From Gammaproteobacteria bacterium (lineage in GTDB: Bacteria; Pseudomonadota; Gammaproteobacteria; Arenicellales; JAJDZL01): a DNA stretch of 63,653 nt. A program made the position numbers and the translations under genes. Within the stretch, counting starts at the first letter, position 1. Each line of letters starts with the position of its first letter. The DNA lies in NCBI GenBank assembly GCA_022823625.1, contig JAJEHQ010000032.1:1-63653 (forward strand). The letters are read 5' to 3'. This document shows positions 8,772 to 17,914 of this stretch, one piece after another. The notes beneath the pieces are model-generated. The model had not been told where the DNA came from. It ran no database searches and was given only the letters and a program-made list of their open reading frames with translations.

Positions 8772-10427
8772 ATGCAAAGCAAGAGTCCATACGAATCTGG
8801 TTTAGACAAAAACCCAGCAAACTACGTGCCGTTGTCCCCATTGGGTTTTCTGGAAAGAAGTGCACGCATTTTTCCCGACCGTATCTCGCTGATTCACGGT
8901 GATCAACACTATACGTGGAAAGAAACTTATAGTCGCTGTCAGCAGCTGGCATCTGCATTAACTGAGTTAGGGGTAAAACGCAACGATACAGTTTCCATTA
9001 TTGCACCAAATATCCCCCCGATGTATGAAGCCCACTTTGGTGTGCCAATGACGGGTGCGGTGCTGAACACAATCAATATACGTCTGGACGCAGACACGAT
9101 CGCATTTATCCTTGAACATGCAGAATCAAAAGTACTGATTGCAGACAGTGAATTTTCAGATGTTGTTGGTACCGCACTAAGCAAACTCAATCGAGATATA
9201 ACAGTTATCGACATTCTTGATGATGCGGTGCAACATGGCTCAAAAGTGGGTAGTATGGACTATGAGACCTTCATAAGTCAAGCCAAATCTGATTATTTCC
9301 CTATTCAACATCCCGAATCAGAGTGGGATGCGATCTCACTCAATTACACCTCTGGAACAACGGGCAACCCCAAGGGTGTTGTTTATCACTACCGCGGCGC
9401 CTATCTGAATGCACTAAGCAATGCACTTAATTGGAAGATGCGACCGCACCCAATCTATCTTTGGACGCTGCCAATGTTTCACTGCAATGGCTGGTGTTTT
9501 CCCTGGACTATCGCATTACTTGGCGGTACTAATGTCTGTCTGCGTCGAGTCGCGGCAAATACAATCTTTGATGCGATAGCTGAGTACAAGGTCACTCACT
9601 TTTGCGGTGCGCCAGTTGTGCTCAACATGGTCGTTAACGCTAGTGAGAGCGAGCGCAAGTCATTTTACCATCCTGTTGAAGTCATGACCGCAGCCGCCCC
9701 GCCACCTGCAGTCGTTCTCGAAAAGATGGAGCAAAACGGATTTTTGATGACGCATGTTTATGGTCTAACTGAGACCTACGGACCTGCGGTAATTTGCGAG
9801 TGGCACCAAGAGTGGGATGAGTACGACAGTGCCAAACAGGCACAGCTCAAGTCTCGTCAAGGTGTACCTTATCTAGCGCTAGCCGGTCTTGAAATCATGG
9901 ACCCAAAAACGATGTCGTCGATAAAGGCGGATGGTGCCACTATGGGAGAAACCATGTTTCGCGGCAATATCGTAATGAAAGGTTATCTGAAAAACCCGAA
10001 TGCGACGAAAGAAGCATTTGACGGTGGCTGGTTTCACTCCGGTGATCTCGGTGTGATGTATCCGGATCACTACATTCAACTCAAGGACCGATCAAAGGAC
10101 ATCATCATTTCTGGTGGTGAAAACATTTCATCAATTGAGATCGAAGATACCCTGTTTCGACATCCAGCAGTGATGGAAGCAGCAGTAGTAGCACTGGCTG
10201 ACGATAAATGGGGTGAAGTCCCGTGCGCGTTTGTAAGTTTGAAACCACAACACTCACCGCAACCAAGTGAAGCTGACTTAATTCAGTATTGCAAAGAGAA
10301 TATGGCTCGCTACAAGGCACCAAAAAAGATTGTGTTCGGTCAACTTCCGAAAACCTCGACTGGTAAAGTTCAAAAATTCCGCTTGCGCGAACGTGCAGAA
10401 CTAATCGCTAAGAACAATGCGTCATGA
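8772..10427 (+). CDS. Acyl-CoA synthetase (AMP-forming fatty acid:CoA ligase)
   Basis: 551 residues, ANL superfamily. The P-loop-like motif YTSGTTGNPKGVVY lies near residue 193, the LTETYGPAVICEW A5 motif near 335, GWFHSGDLGVMYPDHYIQLKDRSKDIIISGGENIS near 420-450, and the C-terminal lysine motif PKTSTGKVQK near 530. It activates a carboxylic acid via an acyl-AMP to its CoA thioester. Sequence style fits the medium-chain/AlkK-like clade that also includes methylmercaptopropionate ligases. It overlaps the next gene by 4 bases (ATGA), so the two are translationally coupled. Confidence 0.9.
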   Translation: MQSKSPYESGLDKNPANYVPLSPLGFLERSARIFPDRISLIHGDQHYTWKETYSRCQQLASALTELGVKRNDTVSIIAPNIPPMYEAHFGVPMTGAVLNTINIRLDADTIAFILEHAESKVLIADSEFSDVVGTALSKLNRDITVIDILDDAVQHGSKVGSMDYETFISQAKSDYFPIQHPESEWDAISLNYTSGTTGNPKGVVYHYRGAYLNALSNALNWKMRPHPIYLWTLPMFHCNGWCFPWTIALLGGTNVCLRRVAANTIFDAIAEYKVTHFCGAPVVLNMVVNASESERKSFYHPVEVMTAAAPPPAVVLEKMEQNGFLMTHVYGLTETYGPAVICEWHQEWDEYDSAKQAQLKSRQGVPYLALAGLEIMDPKTMSSIKADGATMGETMFRGNIVMKGYLKNPNATKEAFDGGWFHSGDLGVMYPDHYIQLKDRSKDIIISGGENISSIEIEDTLFRHPAVMEAAVVALADDKWGEVPCAFVSLKPQHSPQPSEADLIQYCKENMARYKAPKKIVFGQLPKTSTGKVQKFRLRERAELIAKNNAS

Positions 10428-11035
10428 CAAAGTTGGATTACTATTACGACTTCGTATCGCCGTTTTCCTACCTGCTACACGAACAGCTTCATCGGCTGCC
10501 AAAAACTGTTGAGTTGATCTACATTCCAGTTCTGTTCGCCGGACTGCTCAAGCACTGGGGTAATTTGGGACCTGTTGAAATCGACCAAAAGAAAATTTTT
10601 ACTTATCGTCATACCACCTGGCTGGCGAATAAACTCGAATTGCCTTTCAGAATACCAGATACACACCCTTTTAATCCTCTACCTTATCTGCGTCTCTCAA
10701 TCGCGAAAGACAATGACCCCGAACTGGTCACATCAATTTTTCGAGCGATTTGGACCAGCGAGGATAATCCAGCAACCGATACTGGGCGACAGGCGATTTG
10801 GCGTTCGATTGGAATTCCTGATGCTGATGATTTGATCAATAATGCCGAGGTCAAGTCAGCATTAATCTCAAACACTCAAATGGCGACCGAACAAGGTGTT
10901 TTTGGTGTGCCATCAATTTGCGTAAATGGAGAGATGTTCTGGGGACTGGATTCTTTTGAGATCTTGCTGGATTACCTCAAAAATCCAGACTTGCTCGACA
11001 GCGCCTCAATGGCCCGCCTAAAGCAAATTAATTGA
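10424..11035 (+). CDS. DsbA-fold 2-hydroxychromene-2-carboxylate isomerase family protein
   Basis: 203 residues. Starts LDYYYDFVSPFSYLLHEQL, where the usual DsbA CxxC is replaced by SPFSY, the signature of the HCCA isomerase / GST-kappa group. The C-terminal GVFGVPSICVNGEMFWGLD contains the cis-Pro loop. Members isomerise aromatic ring-cleavage products with glutathione, or have unknown roles. Its start overlaps the stop of the acyl-CoA synthetase, indicating an operon; the joint role is unclear because no aromatic-degradation genes are nearby. Confidence 0.85.
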   Translation: MTKLDYYYDFVSPFSYLLHEQLHRLPKTVELIYIPVLFAGLLKHWGNLGPVEIDQKKIFTYRHTTWLANKLELPFRIPDTHPFNPLPYLRLSIAKDNDPELVTSIFRAIWTSEDNPATDTGRQAIWRSIGIPDADDLINNAEVKSALISNTQMATEQGVFGVPSICVNGEMFWGLDSFEILLDYLKNPDLLDSASMARLKQIN

Positions 11036-11270
11036 CATCCCTCTAGATATGACCAAGTTTAGGTGCGAATTGGAACAAAAGCTATGACTACCTGAATCTG
11101 CCTCTCTGGTAACTGATTTTCCCAATACCGGCGATTGAAACGGAACCCGTACTCATCGATTTACTCTTTCAGATAACAGGTTCAGATTCGTCAGCAAAAC
11201 CTACAAATATTTGAACTTGGCAAAAATTCAGTAGATCTGAACCACGAGTGTTATTGTTATTGCCAACGAA

Positions 11271-12731
11271 TCAACTTGATTCCAGTGCTTCCGTTCCAAA
11301 CGATTCGACTGCATCCAACGTTTCCTTTACATCTTCCCACGTAGTAGTGTAGTTAACCATGCAAATTCGTAAGGCGAACTTTCCGCTTACCATCGTCGAC
11401 GACATAAATGCATGATCATCCCAGAATACGCGAACCAGGATACTCCGATTAATATTTTCAATTGCAGATTCACTTAAGTTTAAATTCTCAGGATTGAATC
11501 GAAAACACACAACACTCAAAACTGCGGGGCTGAGGAGCTGCAGGTTGGAACTATTTTGAATGTAATGCTGTGCTTTTTCTGCCAGCGCGAAACATTGCTC
11601 AACCGTGTCTCTAAATGCTTTCATCCCAAAAATTTGAACCGACATCCAAATCTTCAGTGCTCGAAAGGTTCGACTTAACTGTATACCGCGGTTAGCAATA
11701 TTCGGGTGATCTTTACCCCAAACTGTATCTTGGAGAACATCAGAACGCATGCTGTAGACACTTTCCAAATTCTGTAAATCCTTGACAATCAGGCATCCAA
11801 CTTCGTAAGGCTGGAACAACCATTTGTGAGCATCCAGCGTGATTGAATCAGCGCGTTCAATTCCTTTCAAGAGCCTTTTACCTCGCTCCGTGATACAGGC
11901 GAAACCTCCATACGCGGCATCAACATGAAACCATAAATTTTGCGACTCGCAAAAGTCGGCAATCCAATCTAATGAATCAATTGCACCAGTGGATGTTGTA
12001 CCTGAATTGGCAACAACTAACAAAGGTTGAAATCCGTTTTCGACATCTTGAGCAACCGCCTCGGCCAACAGGTTGACATTGATCGCAAATTTATCGTCGC
12101 TGGGAATTTTCTTTATGTTCTCAGCTGTGATTCCAATCACACGAGCCGCGCGAATGATCGATTGATGAGTCTGATCACTCATATATACAGTTGCCCGCGA
12201 TGGATTATCAGCAGATTCTCTTGCGACAACGAATGCTTCGACACTTGCTGCAGAACTTCCGCTGGTCAGAAGCCCACCAGCTGTGTCAGGATAGCCAAGC
12301 CACTGCCTGATCCATTCAATTACAGTCAGTTCGATTTGACTCGGGCCGCTAGCTACTAGCCACGTACAAACATTCTGGTTAATCCCTGAAGCCAAGAAAT
12401 CCGCGATCACACTTGGCCAAGTTGGTGAAGAAGAAACAAATCCAAAACACTTTGGATGGGCAAGATTCAATGAGTATGGAAAAATTTTCTGGGTTACCTG
12501 TTCCAGCACTTCATCGATATTCTGACCATCTTCAGGAGGATCTGTCATAAAAATTTTTGCTAAACCATCACTGAATTCACCATCCCAGGCATCTTGTGAC
12601 GCAAAGTTCAGGTTGTGGTCTACCAAGATTTCTGATGCCTTATTTGTCAGATTGAGCATTTCTTCGCGAGTCATGCTCAGTGGTGAAGTGTTTTCAAATT
12701 TTTTATCTGCGATTGGATTGTTTTTATCCAT
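11271..12731 (-). CDS. PLP-dependent amino acid decarboxylase (group II)
   Basis: 486 residues from the ATG at 12731, chosen because GGAAA lies about 10 bases upstream; a start 24 bases earlier lacks a ribosome site. Group II decarboxylase features: SGSSAASVEAFVVARE, VVANSGTTSTGAIDSLDWIADFCE, WFHVDAAYGG, and the PLP-binding lysine in TLDAHKWLFQPYEVG near residue 300. It would decarboxylate an aromatic or acidic amino acid. It is monocistronic between the DsbA-fold gene and an SDR gene. A second, differing decarboxylase lies at 21179. Substrate cannot be fixed from sequence. Confidence 0.88.
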   Translation of the reverse strand: MDKNNPIADKKFENTSPLSMTREEMLNLTNKASEILVDHNLNFASQDAWDGEFSDGLAKIFMTDPPEDGQNIDEVLEQVTQKIFPYSLNLAHPKCFGFVSSSPTWPSVIADFLASGINQNVCTWLVASGPSQIELTVIEWIRQWLGYPDTAGGLLTSGSSAASVEAFVVARESADNPSRATVYMSDQTHQSIIRAARVIGITAENIKKIPSDDKFAINVNLLAEAVAQDVENGFQPLLVVANSGTTSTGAIDSLDWIADFCESQNLWFHVDAAYGGFACITERGKRLLKGIERADSITLDAHKWLFQPYEVGCLIVKDLQNLESVYSMRSDVLQDTVWGKDHPNIANRGIQLSRTFRALKIWMSVQIFGMKAFRDTVEQCFALAEKAQHYIQNSSNLQLLSPAVLSVVCFRFNPENLNLSESAIENINRSILVRVFWDDHAFMSSTMVSGKFALRICMVNYTTTWEDVKETLDAVESFGTEALESS

Positions 12732-12992
12732 TAAGTCGTTTCCAGTGGAATTCAATTCAATATTAATTTAATGCAAATTACTAAGTGAAACAAGTATCAC
12801 TTACTACCAGACAGCGCCAACTCCTTTAGTGGCTAGAATGGAACACGGGAGTCAAATAGACTTTCATTCGATATTTGAATCAGTTAAACCTTTTGGGGTT
12901 TACGAATAAATTAACGTTTGTTAATCTATGCCACATATATATGATAATTTTGTAGGGAGGCATGTCAATTAATTTGCACCGGATTTGCCCAG

Positions 12993-13757
12993 TTAACGGG
13001 GCTGCATGCGAATTGCACCATCCAATCGAATAACTTCGCCGTTTAGAAGTTGGTTTTCCAGTATGTGTTTAACAAGCTGCGCGAATTCATCCGGACTTCC
13101 AAGCCGTTTAGGAAACGGTACCTGATTGGCTAGGCTCCGCTGAACCTCATCTGGCATTCCAAACAGCATTGGTGTAGCGATCAGACCTGGAGCAATGGTC
13201 ATCACCCGAATGCCGGCACTTGACAATTCTCTGGCTGCCTGAATAGTTAAAGCGACAATCGCACCTTTTGAAGAACTGTAAGCTGCCTGTCCGATCTGAC
13301 CCTCAAACGCAGAAACCGAAGCAACGTTTACGATCACTCCCCGCTCTCCTGCTTCATCCAGTGGTGCTTCATTCCTTAGTGCAGCGGCCATCACTCGAAT
13401 CGCATTGAAAGTGCCAATGAGATTCACATCAATGACCCGCTTGAATTCTTCCAGAGGCATCGCTCCATCTCGGCCGACAATGCGTTTTGCAGGTGCGATT
13501 CCAGCGCAGTTCACTAGTATTCTGGCAACTCCATTAACTGATTCTGCTTTAGCAATAGCATCTTCCATGCTCCCGGCCTGTGTTACATCGCACGGCAGTG
13601 CCAATGCGCCAATTTGATCAGCAGTCCATTGAATCTTCGCCTCATCTATATCCAGCAAACTGACGTTCGCACCGAGACTTGTCAGTAAGCGTGCAGTCGC
13701 TTCACCCATACCGGATGCTGCACCGGTCACCAAAGCCGGTTGACCTTCAATTTTCAT
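12993..13757 (-). CDS. Short-chain dehydrogenase, 3-hydroxyacyl-CoA dehydrogenase type II-like
   Basis: 254 residues from ATG 13757, which has GAGGTC upstream. Rossmann motif ALVTGAASGMGEATARLL with a following DIDE (an acidic residue after beta-2 indicates NAD preference), NNAG-equivalent VNCAG, catalytic Ser in NVASVSAFEGQIGQAAYSSSK with YSSSK, and PGLIATPML. The insertion with ..EAPLDEAGERGVIVNVASVSAFEGQIGQ closely resembles HSD17B10/type II 3-hydroxyacyl-CoA dehydrogenase, the NAD-dependent beta-oxidation step. Fits the surrounding acyl-CoA genes. Confidence 0.88.
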   Translation of the reverse strand: MKIEGQPALVTGAASGMGEATARLLTSLGANVSLLDIDEAKIQWTADQIGALALPCDVTQAGSMEDAIAKAESVNGVARILVNCAGIAPAKRIVGRDGAMPLEEFKRVIDVNLIGTFNAIRVMAAALRNEAPLDEAGERGVIVNVASVSAFEGQIGQAAYSSSKGAIVALTIQAARELSSAGIRVMTIAPGLIATPMLFGMPDEVQRSLANQVPFPKRLGSPDEFAQLVKHILENQLLNGEVIRLDGAIRMQPR

Positions 13758-13988
13758 CAATGACCTCGCATCTGTTGAATATGTCAATCAAAAAAAGTGA
13801 ATGCGCGATTTATATAGCACAAGCAAACTTTTCACGAGCGAAACAGCCCAAAAGTTGAGCAGATTCTTAATTCAACGAGCAACCTTCTGGTCTGTAAAAA
13901 TTTTGAAATTTGTCATTTTGTGTATACTTGACTGAGTGCTGAATATTGTGCATGTTGCTCACTCACTAAGCTAACTTAGAGGTTCGGT

Positions 13989-14621
13989 ATGCAGGAATTG
14001 GATTCTCTAACAGATGAAATAGTCAAGCCCGGCGAAGGTTGGGAAAAGGTCATTCGACCACTACAAATCTTGAGGATAACCGACTTGGAAGGACAGCAGG
14101 GTGTCGATTTCCTGTGCTACAACGCTGATAATCCACAAGAGCGATATCACGCACCAAACACAATCAAAGCAGCACAAAGCATACACATCGCCAAGGGATC
14201 TGTCCTTTATTCAGATTACGCCAATCCATTGATGACAGTGGTGGAGGACACCACTCCCGGTGGACACGATACGATCGCTGGCTGTTGCTCAAGTTGGAGT
14301 AATGAGATGTTGTATGGCGTGCCAAATGCGCCAGGTTGCCGGGAAAATTTTCTTGACGCACTATCCAAGCATGGGCTGGACTGGACTGATATTGTGCCAA
14401 ACATAAACTTTTTCTGTTCAGTGCCTGTTCACGAAGATGGCAGTACAGAAGAATCAGTTTTTGTTGACGGTAACTCTGTTGCGGGAGACTATATAGATTT
14501 GCGCGCTGAAACCAATGTGCTGGCAGTCATTTCCAATTGCCCTCAGGTGAACAATCCATGCAATAGCGGCAATCCGACACAGATTCGTGTTCAAGTCTTT
14601 TCACCGCATTCAATTGACTGA
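13989..14621 (+). CDS. DUF1989 (urea carboxylase-associated) family protein
   Basis: 210 residues with an AGAGGT ribosome site just upstream. DUF1989 features: QGVDFLCYNADNPQERYHAPNT, then GGHDTIAGCCSSWSNEMLYG, PGCRENF and NINFFCSVPVHEDGS, with Cys and His residues likely to bind a metal. Family members encoded with urea carboxylase-like genes include the subunits of carboxyguanidine deiminase (CgdA/CgdB). Here only one copy is present, with no carboxylase, transporter or obvious guanidine riboswitch upstream, so the function need not be guanidine breakdown. Runs in the same direction as the ETF-QO gene, 129 bases away. Confidence 0.8.
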   Translation: MQELDSLTDEIVKPGEGWEKVIRPLQILRITDLEGQQGVDFLCYNADNPQERYHAPNTIKAAQSIHIAKGSVLYSDYANPLMTVVEDTTPGGHDTIAGCCSSWSNEMLYGVPNAPGCRENFLDALSKHGLDWTDIVPNINFFCSVPVHEDGSTEESVFVDGNSVAGDYIDLRAETNVLAVISNCPQVNNPCNSGNPTQIRVQVFSPHSID

Positions 14622-14750
14622 TCTTGAATACAATACACGCGACTTTTGGTGGATTGAATTTAGACTAATCATTGCGACTGAGATGATCGAATCTGTACTC
14701 AATTCACTACCCACCCGCCCTATTCCATACTTCCTGATGAGATTACCCGA

Positions 14751-16382
14751 ATGACTGTAGAAAGGGATTCACTTGAATATGACGTTGTCATTGTTGGAGC
14801 TGGACCAGCTGGTTTGACTGCAGGTATCAAGCTTCGCCAGTTGTGTGAAGAACATGGCAAGGATCTTAGTGTCTGTATTCTTGAAAAGGGTTCCGAAGTC
14901 GGTGCACATATCCTGTCAGGTGCAGTTTTGCAGCCGACTACCCTCAATGAACTGATTCCGGACTGGAAAGACAAGGGTGCGCCTCTGAACACACCGGTAA
15001 CGGATGACAAATTTGTTTTACTGACGAAAAAGTCTGCCATTCGCATGCCGACTCCGCCACAAATGAATAATCATGGAAATTACATCATTTCCTTGGGCAA
15101 TTTTTGCCGTTGGCTTGGTGAACAAGCCGAGCAGATTGGAGTTGATATTTTCCCTGGATATGCCGCATCAGAAGTTTTGTATGATGGAGAAAAAGTCATG
15201 GGAGTTGCATCTGGTGACATGGGTATCGGTCGAGATGGCGAGCCCACCGAAATGTACATGCCAGGTGCAGAACTTCATGCAAAGTACACTCTTTTTGCGG
15301 AGGGCTGCCGAGGCTCTCTAACGAAAACGCTATTCGAACGGTACTCTCTTCGGGAAAATGTTGACCCGCAAACTTTCGGGATCGGGATAAAGGAGTTGTG
15401 GGAAGTCGACGAAAGTAATCACAAACAAGGGACAGTCTGGCACAGTATTGGGTGGCCTTTGGACCGAAACACGTACGGTGGCTCATTCTTGTACCACTTG
15501 GAAGACAATCAAGTTGCGATTGGATTTGTCATCGGACTTGACTATCAGAATCCCTACTTGAGTCCTTTTGAAGAATTTCAGCGATTTAAGCATCATCCGA
15601 AAGTCAAACCGACTCTCGAAGGTGGACGGCGTATTGCTTATGGAGCACGCGCACTAAATGAAGGTGGATTTCAATCCATTCCTAAATTAACGTTTCCAGG
15701 CGGTGCACTGATTGGTGATGGTGCCGGATTCTTGAACACTCCGAAAATTAAGGGCACTCATACGGCGATGAAATCTGCAATGACTGCCGCTGAAGCAACC
15801 TTTGAATTCTTGACGTCAGAATCATCCGGTGAACAGTCCGATTATGAGGATAGGCTCAAAAAATCATGGCTTTGGGATGAACTTTACAGAGCCAGAAATA
15901 TTCGACCGTCGTTTCAAAAAGGAATGTGGGCGGGATTGATGTATTCTGGAATTGACACTTATTTGTTCCGCGGACGAGCTCCTTGGACTTTTCATCATCA
16001 TGAAGACCACAAGAGCCTCAAAAAAGCCAGCGAGTGCAAGCAGATTGAATATTCGAAACCCGATGGTGAGATCAGTTTCGATCGGAATTCTTCAGTATTT
16101 CTGTCGAATACGAATCACGAGGAAAACCAGCCCGTTCACCTGACTCTCAAGAATGATCAGGTGCCGATTGACATTAATTTAAAGGACTACGACGCACCTG
16201 AGCAGCGCTACTGCCCAGCCGGTGTCTATGAAATCATCCGAGACCAGGATGAAGAACCGCGACTTGTGATAAATGCGCAAAATTGTGTGCACTGTAAAAC
16301 ATGCGACATCAAGGATATAACTCAAAACATCAACTGGGTTGTTCCTGAAGGCGGCGGTGGTCCGAATTACCCGAATATGTAG
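14751..16382 (+). CDS. etfD: Electron transfer flavoprotein-ubiquinone oxidoreductase
   Basis: 543 residues, full length. The FAD-binding motif [11 protein letters not shown] is near residues 13-22, the ubiquinone/FAD domain follows ([35 protein letters not shown]), and the C-terminus carries the 4Fe-4S ligands in [10 protein letters not shown] and [10 protein letters not shown] (about 487-518). It passes electrons from reduced ETF, and thus from acyl-CoA dehydrogenases, to ubiquinone at the inner membrane. It therefore links the acyl-CoA dehydrogenase at 27025 to respiration and indicates an aerobic or respiratory lifestyle. etfA and etfB are not in the window. Confidence 0.95.
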   Translation: MTVERDSLEYDVVIVGAGPAGLTAGIKLRQLCEEHGKDLSVCILEKGSEVGAHILSGAVLQPTTLNELIPDWKDKGAPLNTPVTDDKFVLLTKKSAIRMPTPPQMNNHGNYIISLGNFCRWLGEQAEQIGVDIFPGYAASEVLYDGEKVMGVASGDMGIGRDGEPTEMYMPGAELHAKYTLFAEGCRGSLTKTLFERYSLRENVDPQTFGIGIKELWEVDESNHKQGTVWHSIGWPLDRNTYGGSFLYHLEDNQVAIGFVIGLDYQNPYLSPFEEFQRFKHHPKVKPTLEGGRRIAYGARALNEGGFQSIPKLTFPGGALIGDGAGFLNTPKIKGTHTAMKSAMTAAEATFEFLTSESSGEQSDYEDRLKKSWLWDELYRARNIRPSFQKGMWAGLMYSGIDTYLFRGRAPWTFHHHEDHKSLKKASECKQIEYSKPDGEISFDRNSSVFLSNTNHEENQPVHLTLKNDQVPIDINLKDYDAPEQRYCPAGVYEIIRDQDEEPRLVINAQNCVHCKTCDIKDITQNINWVVPEGGGGPNYPNM

Positions 16383-16462
16383 AATTCAATTATTGCGACC
16401 GACCTGGAGTCTGCTTATAGCCGTAATCAACTCGCTAAAACCAGAGTGAACAGGCCACTGGT

Positions 16463-16624
16463 ATGAATGACAAACTGTCAACCAAGCTCGGATTGTGGCT
16501 GTGTCGAATCGGATTTCACAAGTATCGAGTAATCGAGGTCAAGTTTGGCTTCGGAACGGCCGGAAAGGTCGAAACTGTCGAATGTGAACGTTGCGGTGAA
16601 GTCACAACTCGTAGAGCAAAATAG
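16463..16624 (+). CDS. 53-residue zinc-ribbon-like protein
   Basis: Small open frame, ATG at 16463 to TAG at 16622-16624, 80 bases after the ETF-QO stop. The protein has a CRIGFHKY motif near residue 14 and CERCGE near residue 43. A C...H plus CxxC arrangement resembles a minimal zinc ribbon, and the basic composition (many Lys/Arg) would suit nucleic-acid binding. No clear ribosome site is seen, so expression is uncertain. The spacing of Cys and His makes chance unlikely, but I cannot name a family. Confidence 0.5.
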   Translation: MNDKLSTKLGLWLCRIGFHKYRVIEVKFGFGTAGKVETVECERCGEVTTRRAK

Positions 16625-16987
16625 TTTTGATTTCTTGCAGTCAATTGGGGTTTTTATACGGATATAGCGTAGTCTGACCTCACCACAAGGTGTAATAGTT
16701 TGGAAGACTGAACGCATTCTTACAGATTCCCTGCTCTTGTATATTCAATCGACTTCGCTCGGAATCTCTTGCGAAATTCAACCCATTCCTCCATTTCATT
16801 CTCCCATCAACTGATCATCAATCTCCCCTGCGCACCGTCGACCCAGTGTCTTGGGTTGATTTATTAAACAGCACCATCTTTTTGATTCAATTTCAGAATC
16901 TCAGATTCTGTGCCTAATAATTCTTTCACCTCCTGAATTGAATTCAGGCGGAAAACTCAATTATTAAATTTTTTTTCAAATTTAGGC

Positions 16988-17015
16988 TTGACTTTTGTAC
17001 TGTCTACTGTATTAT
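16988..17015 (+). promoter_or_regulatory. Sigma-70-like promoter of the ABC/GntR operon
   Basis: TTGACT at 16988-16993 and TATTAT at 17010-17015, with 16 bases between and a TG directly before the -10 box. Transcription would start near 17021, ahead of the ABC transporter genes. The -10 box lies inside the palindrome described next, so a bound regulator would block RNA polymerase. Confidence 0.6.
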
Positions 17016-17029
17016 TACACTAATACAGT
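17006..17029. promoter_or_regulatory. Palindromic operator, probably for the YtrA-type GntR repressor
   Basis: Perfect inverted repeat: ACTGTATTA at 17006-17014 and TAATACAGT at 17021-17029, separated by 6 bases. It covers the -10 box and predicted transcription start. YtrA-family regulators usually repress the operon that encodes them, and the only regulator in this operon is the GntR gene at 18734, so autoregulation is a reasonable inference. Confidence 0.65.
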
Positions 17030-17062
17030 TAAACAATGATCACCTCAAACAAAATCGGGAAA

Positions 17063-17914
17063 ATGATTGAATTTGAAAACATACAGTTCGGTTACAAAAA
17101 GAAAACTCTGTTCAATGGGATGAATTTTGCACTTGAATCTGGCCAAATTTACGGCCTACTGGGACTCAACGGTGCAGGTAAATCAACTTTACTGCGTTTA
17201 CTCAGTGGGTTGCTATTTCCTCAAGAAGGCAGTATCCGTGTACTCGATTATGACCCTGTTCAACGGAATCCGAGTATGCTCTCCGAAATTTACATGCTCC
17301 CAGAAACACCTCACTTACCGACACTCACAGACAAGAACTTTGTATCACGAATGGCTCGTTTCTATCCGAATTTTGATTCCAGCTATCTGGAAAGTCTACT
17401 TAAGGAGATGTCCGTGCCTCGTGGGCAAATACTGACTAGTCTGTCACTTGGTGAGAGAAAGAAATTTCATCTGGCATTTGGACTCGCCTGTAGACCTTCC
17501 GTCATGATTCTGGATGAACCAACCAACGGCTTGGACATTCCTGCAAAGGGGCAGTTTCGAAAAATTGTTGCCGAAGCTCTGGCTGAGGACAGAATATTGA
17601 TTATCGCTACTCACCAAGTGAAAGACATTGAACTTCTAATCGATAACGTTCTGATCCTGCACGAAGGCAACTTCATCTGTTATCAAAGCCTCTCCCAAAT
17701 TTCATCGGCAATTCGTATCAGCCAGGAGACTAATCGACCGGACTCAAACTCTGAGAAACTGTTGTACACAGAACCAAGTTTGGGTGGATACACAGCTGTA
17801 TGGGCAGATACAGAAACGAATGGTGAGCACCAAGACCTGGAACTTCTGTTTAAGGCTGCCATCACGAACCCAGAAAAATTCACCCAGTTCACTAGCGGAG
17901 TCCATAAATTATGA
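17063..17914 (+). CDS. ABC transporter ATP-binding protein (YtrB-like)
   Basis: 283 residues from the ATG at 17063, preceded by GGGA and giving the family-typical start MIEFENIQFGYKKK; an in-frame ATG at 17036 would add nine residues but lies close to the predicted transcript start without a ribosome site. Walker A is GLNGAGKSTLLR, the signature is LSLGERKK and Walker B VMILDEPTNGLD, with the switch His in ATHQV. It should energise export or a regulatory membrane function with the next-encoded permease. Its last codons overlap the permease start (ATGA). Confidence 0.88.
   Translation: MIEFENIQFGYKKKTLFNGMNFALESGQIYGLLGLNGAGKSTLLRLLSGLLFPQEGSIRVLDYDPVQRNPSMLSEIYMLPETPHLPTLTDKNFVSRMARFYPNFDSSYLESLLKEMSVPRGQILTSLSLGERKKFHLAFGLACRPSVMILDEPTNGLDIPAKGQFRKIVAEALAEDRILIIATHQVKDIELLIDNVLILHEGNFICYQSLSQISSAIRISQETNRPDSNSEKLLYTEPSLGGYTAVWADTETNGEHQDLELLFKAAITNPEKFTQFTSGVHKL

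Larger units (their letters stand above)
16625..17035. other. Intergenic region before the YtrA-type operon
   Basis: No gene recognised in about 410 bases. The right end is AT-rich and contains the promoter and operator listed separately. No clear terminator hairpin was found after the small zinc-ribbon gene. Confidence 0.4.

Noticed and set aside
13788..13988. Guanidine riboswitch before the DUF1989 gene
   Set aside because: The conserved riboswitch boxes I know were not visible in these 200 bases.
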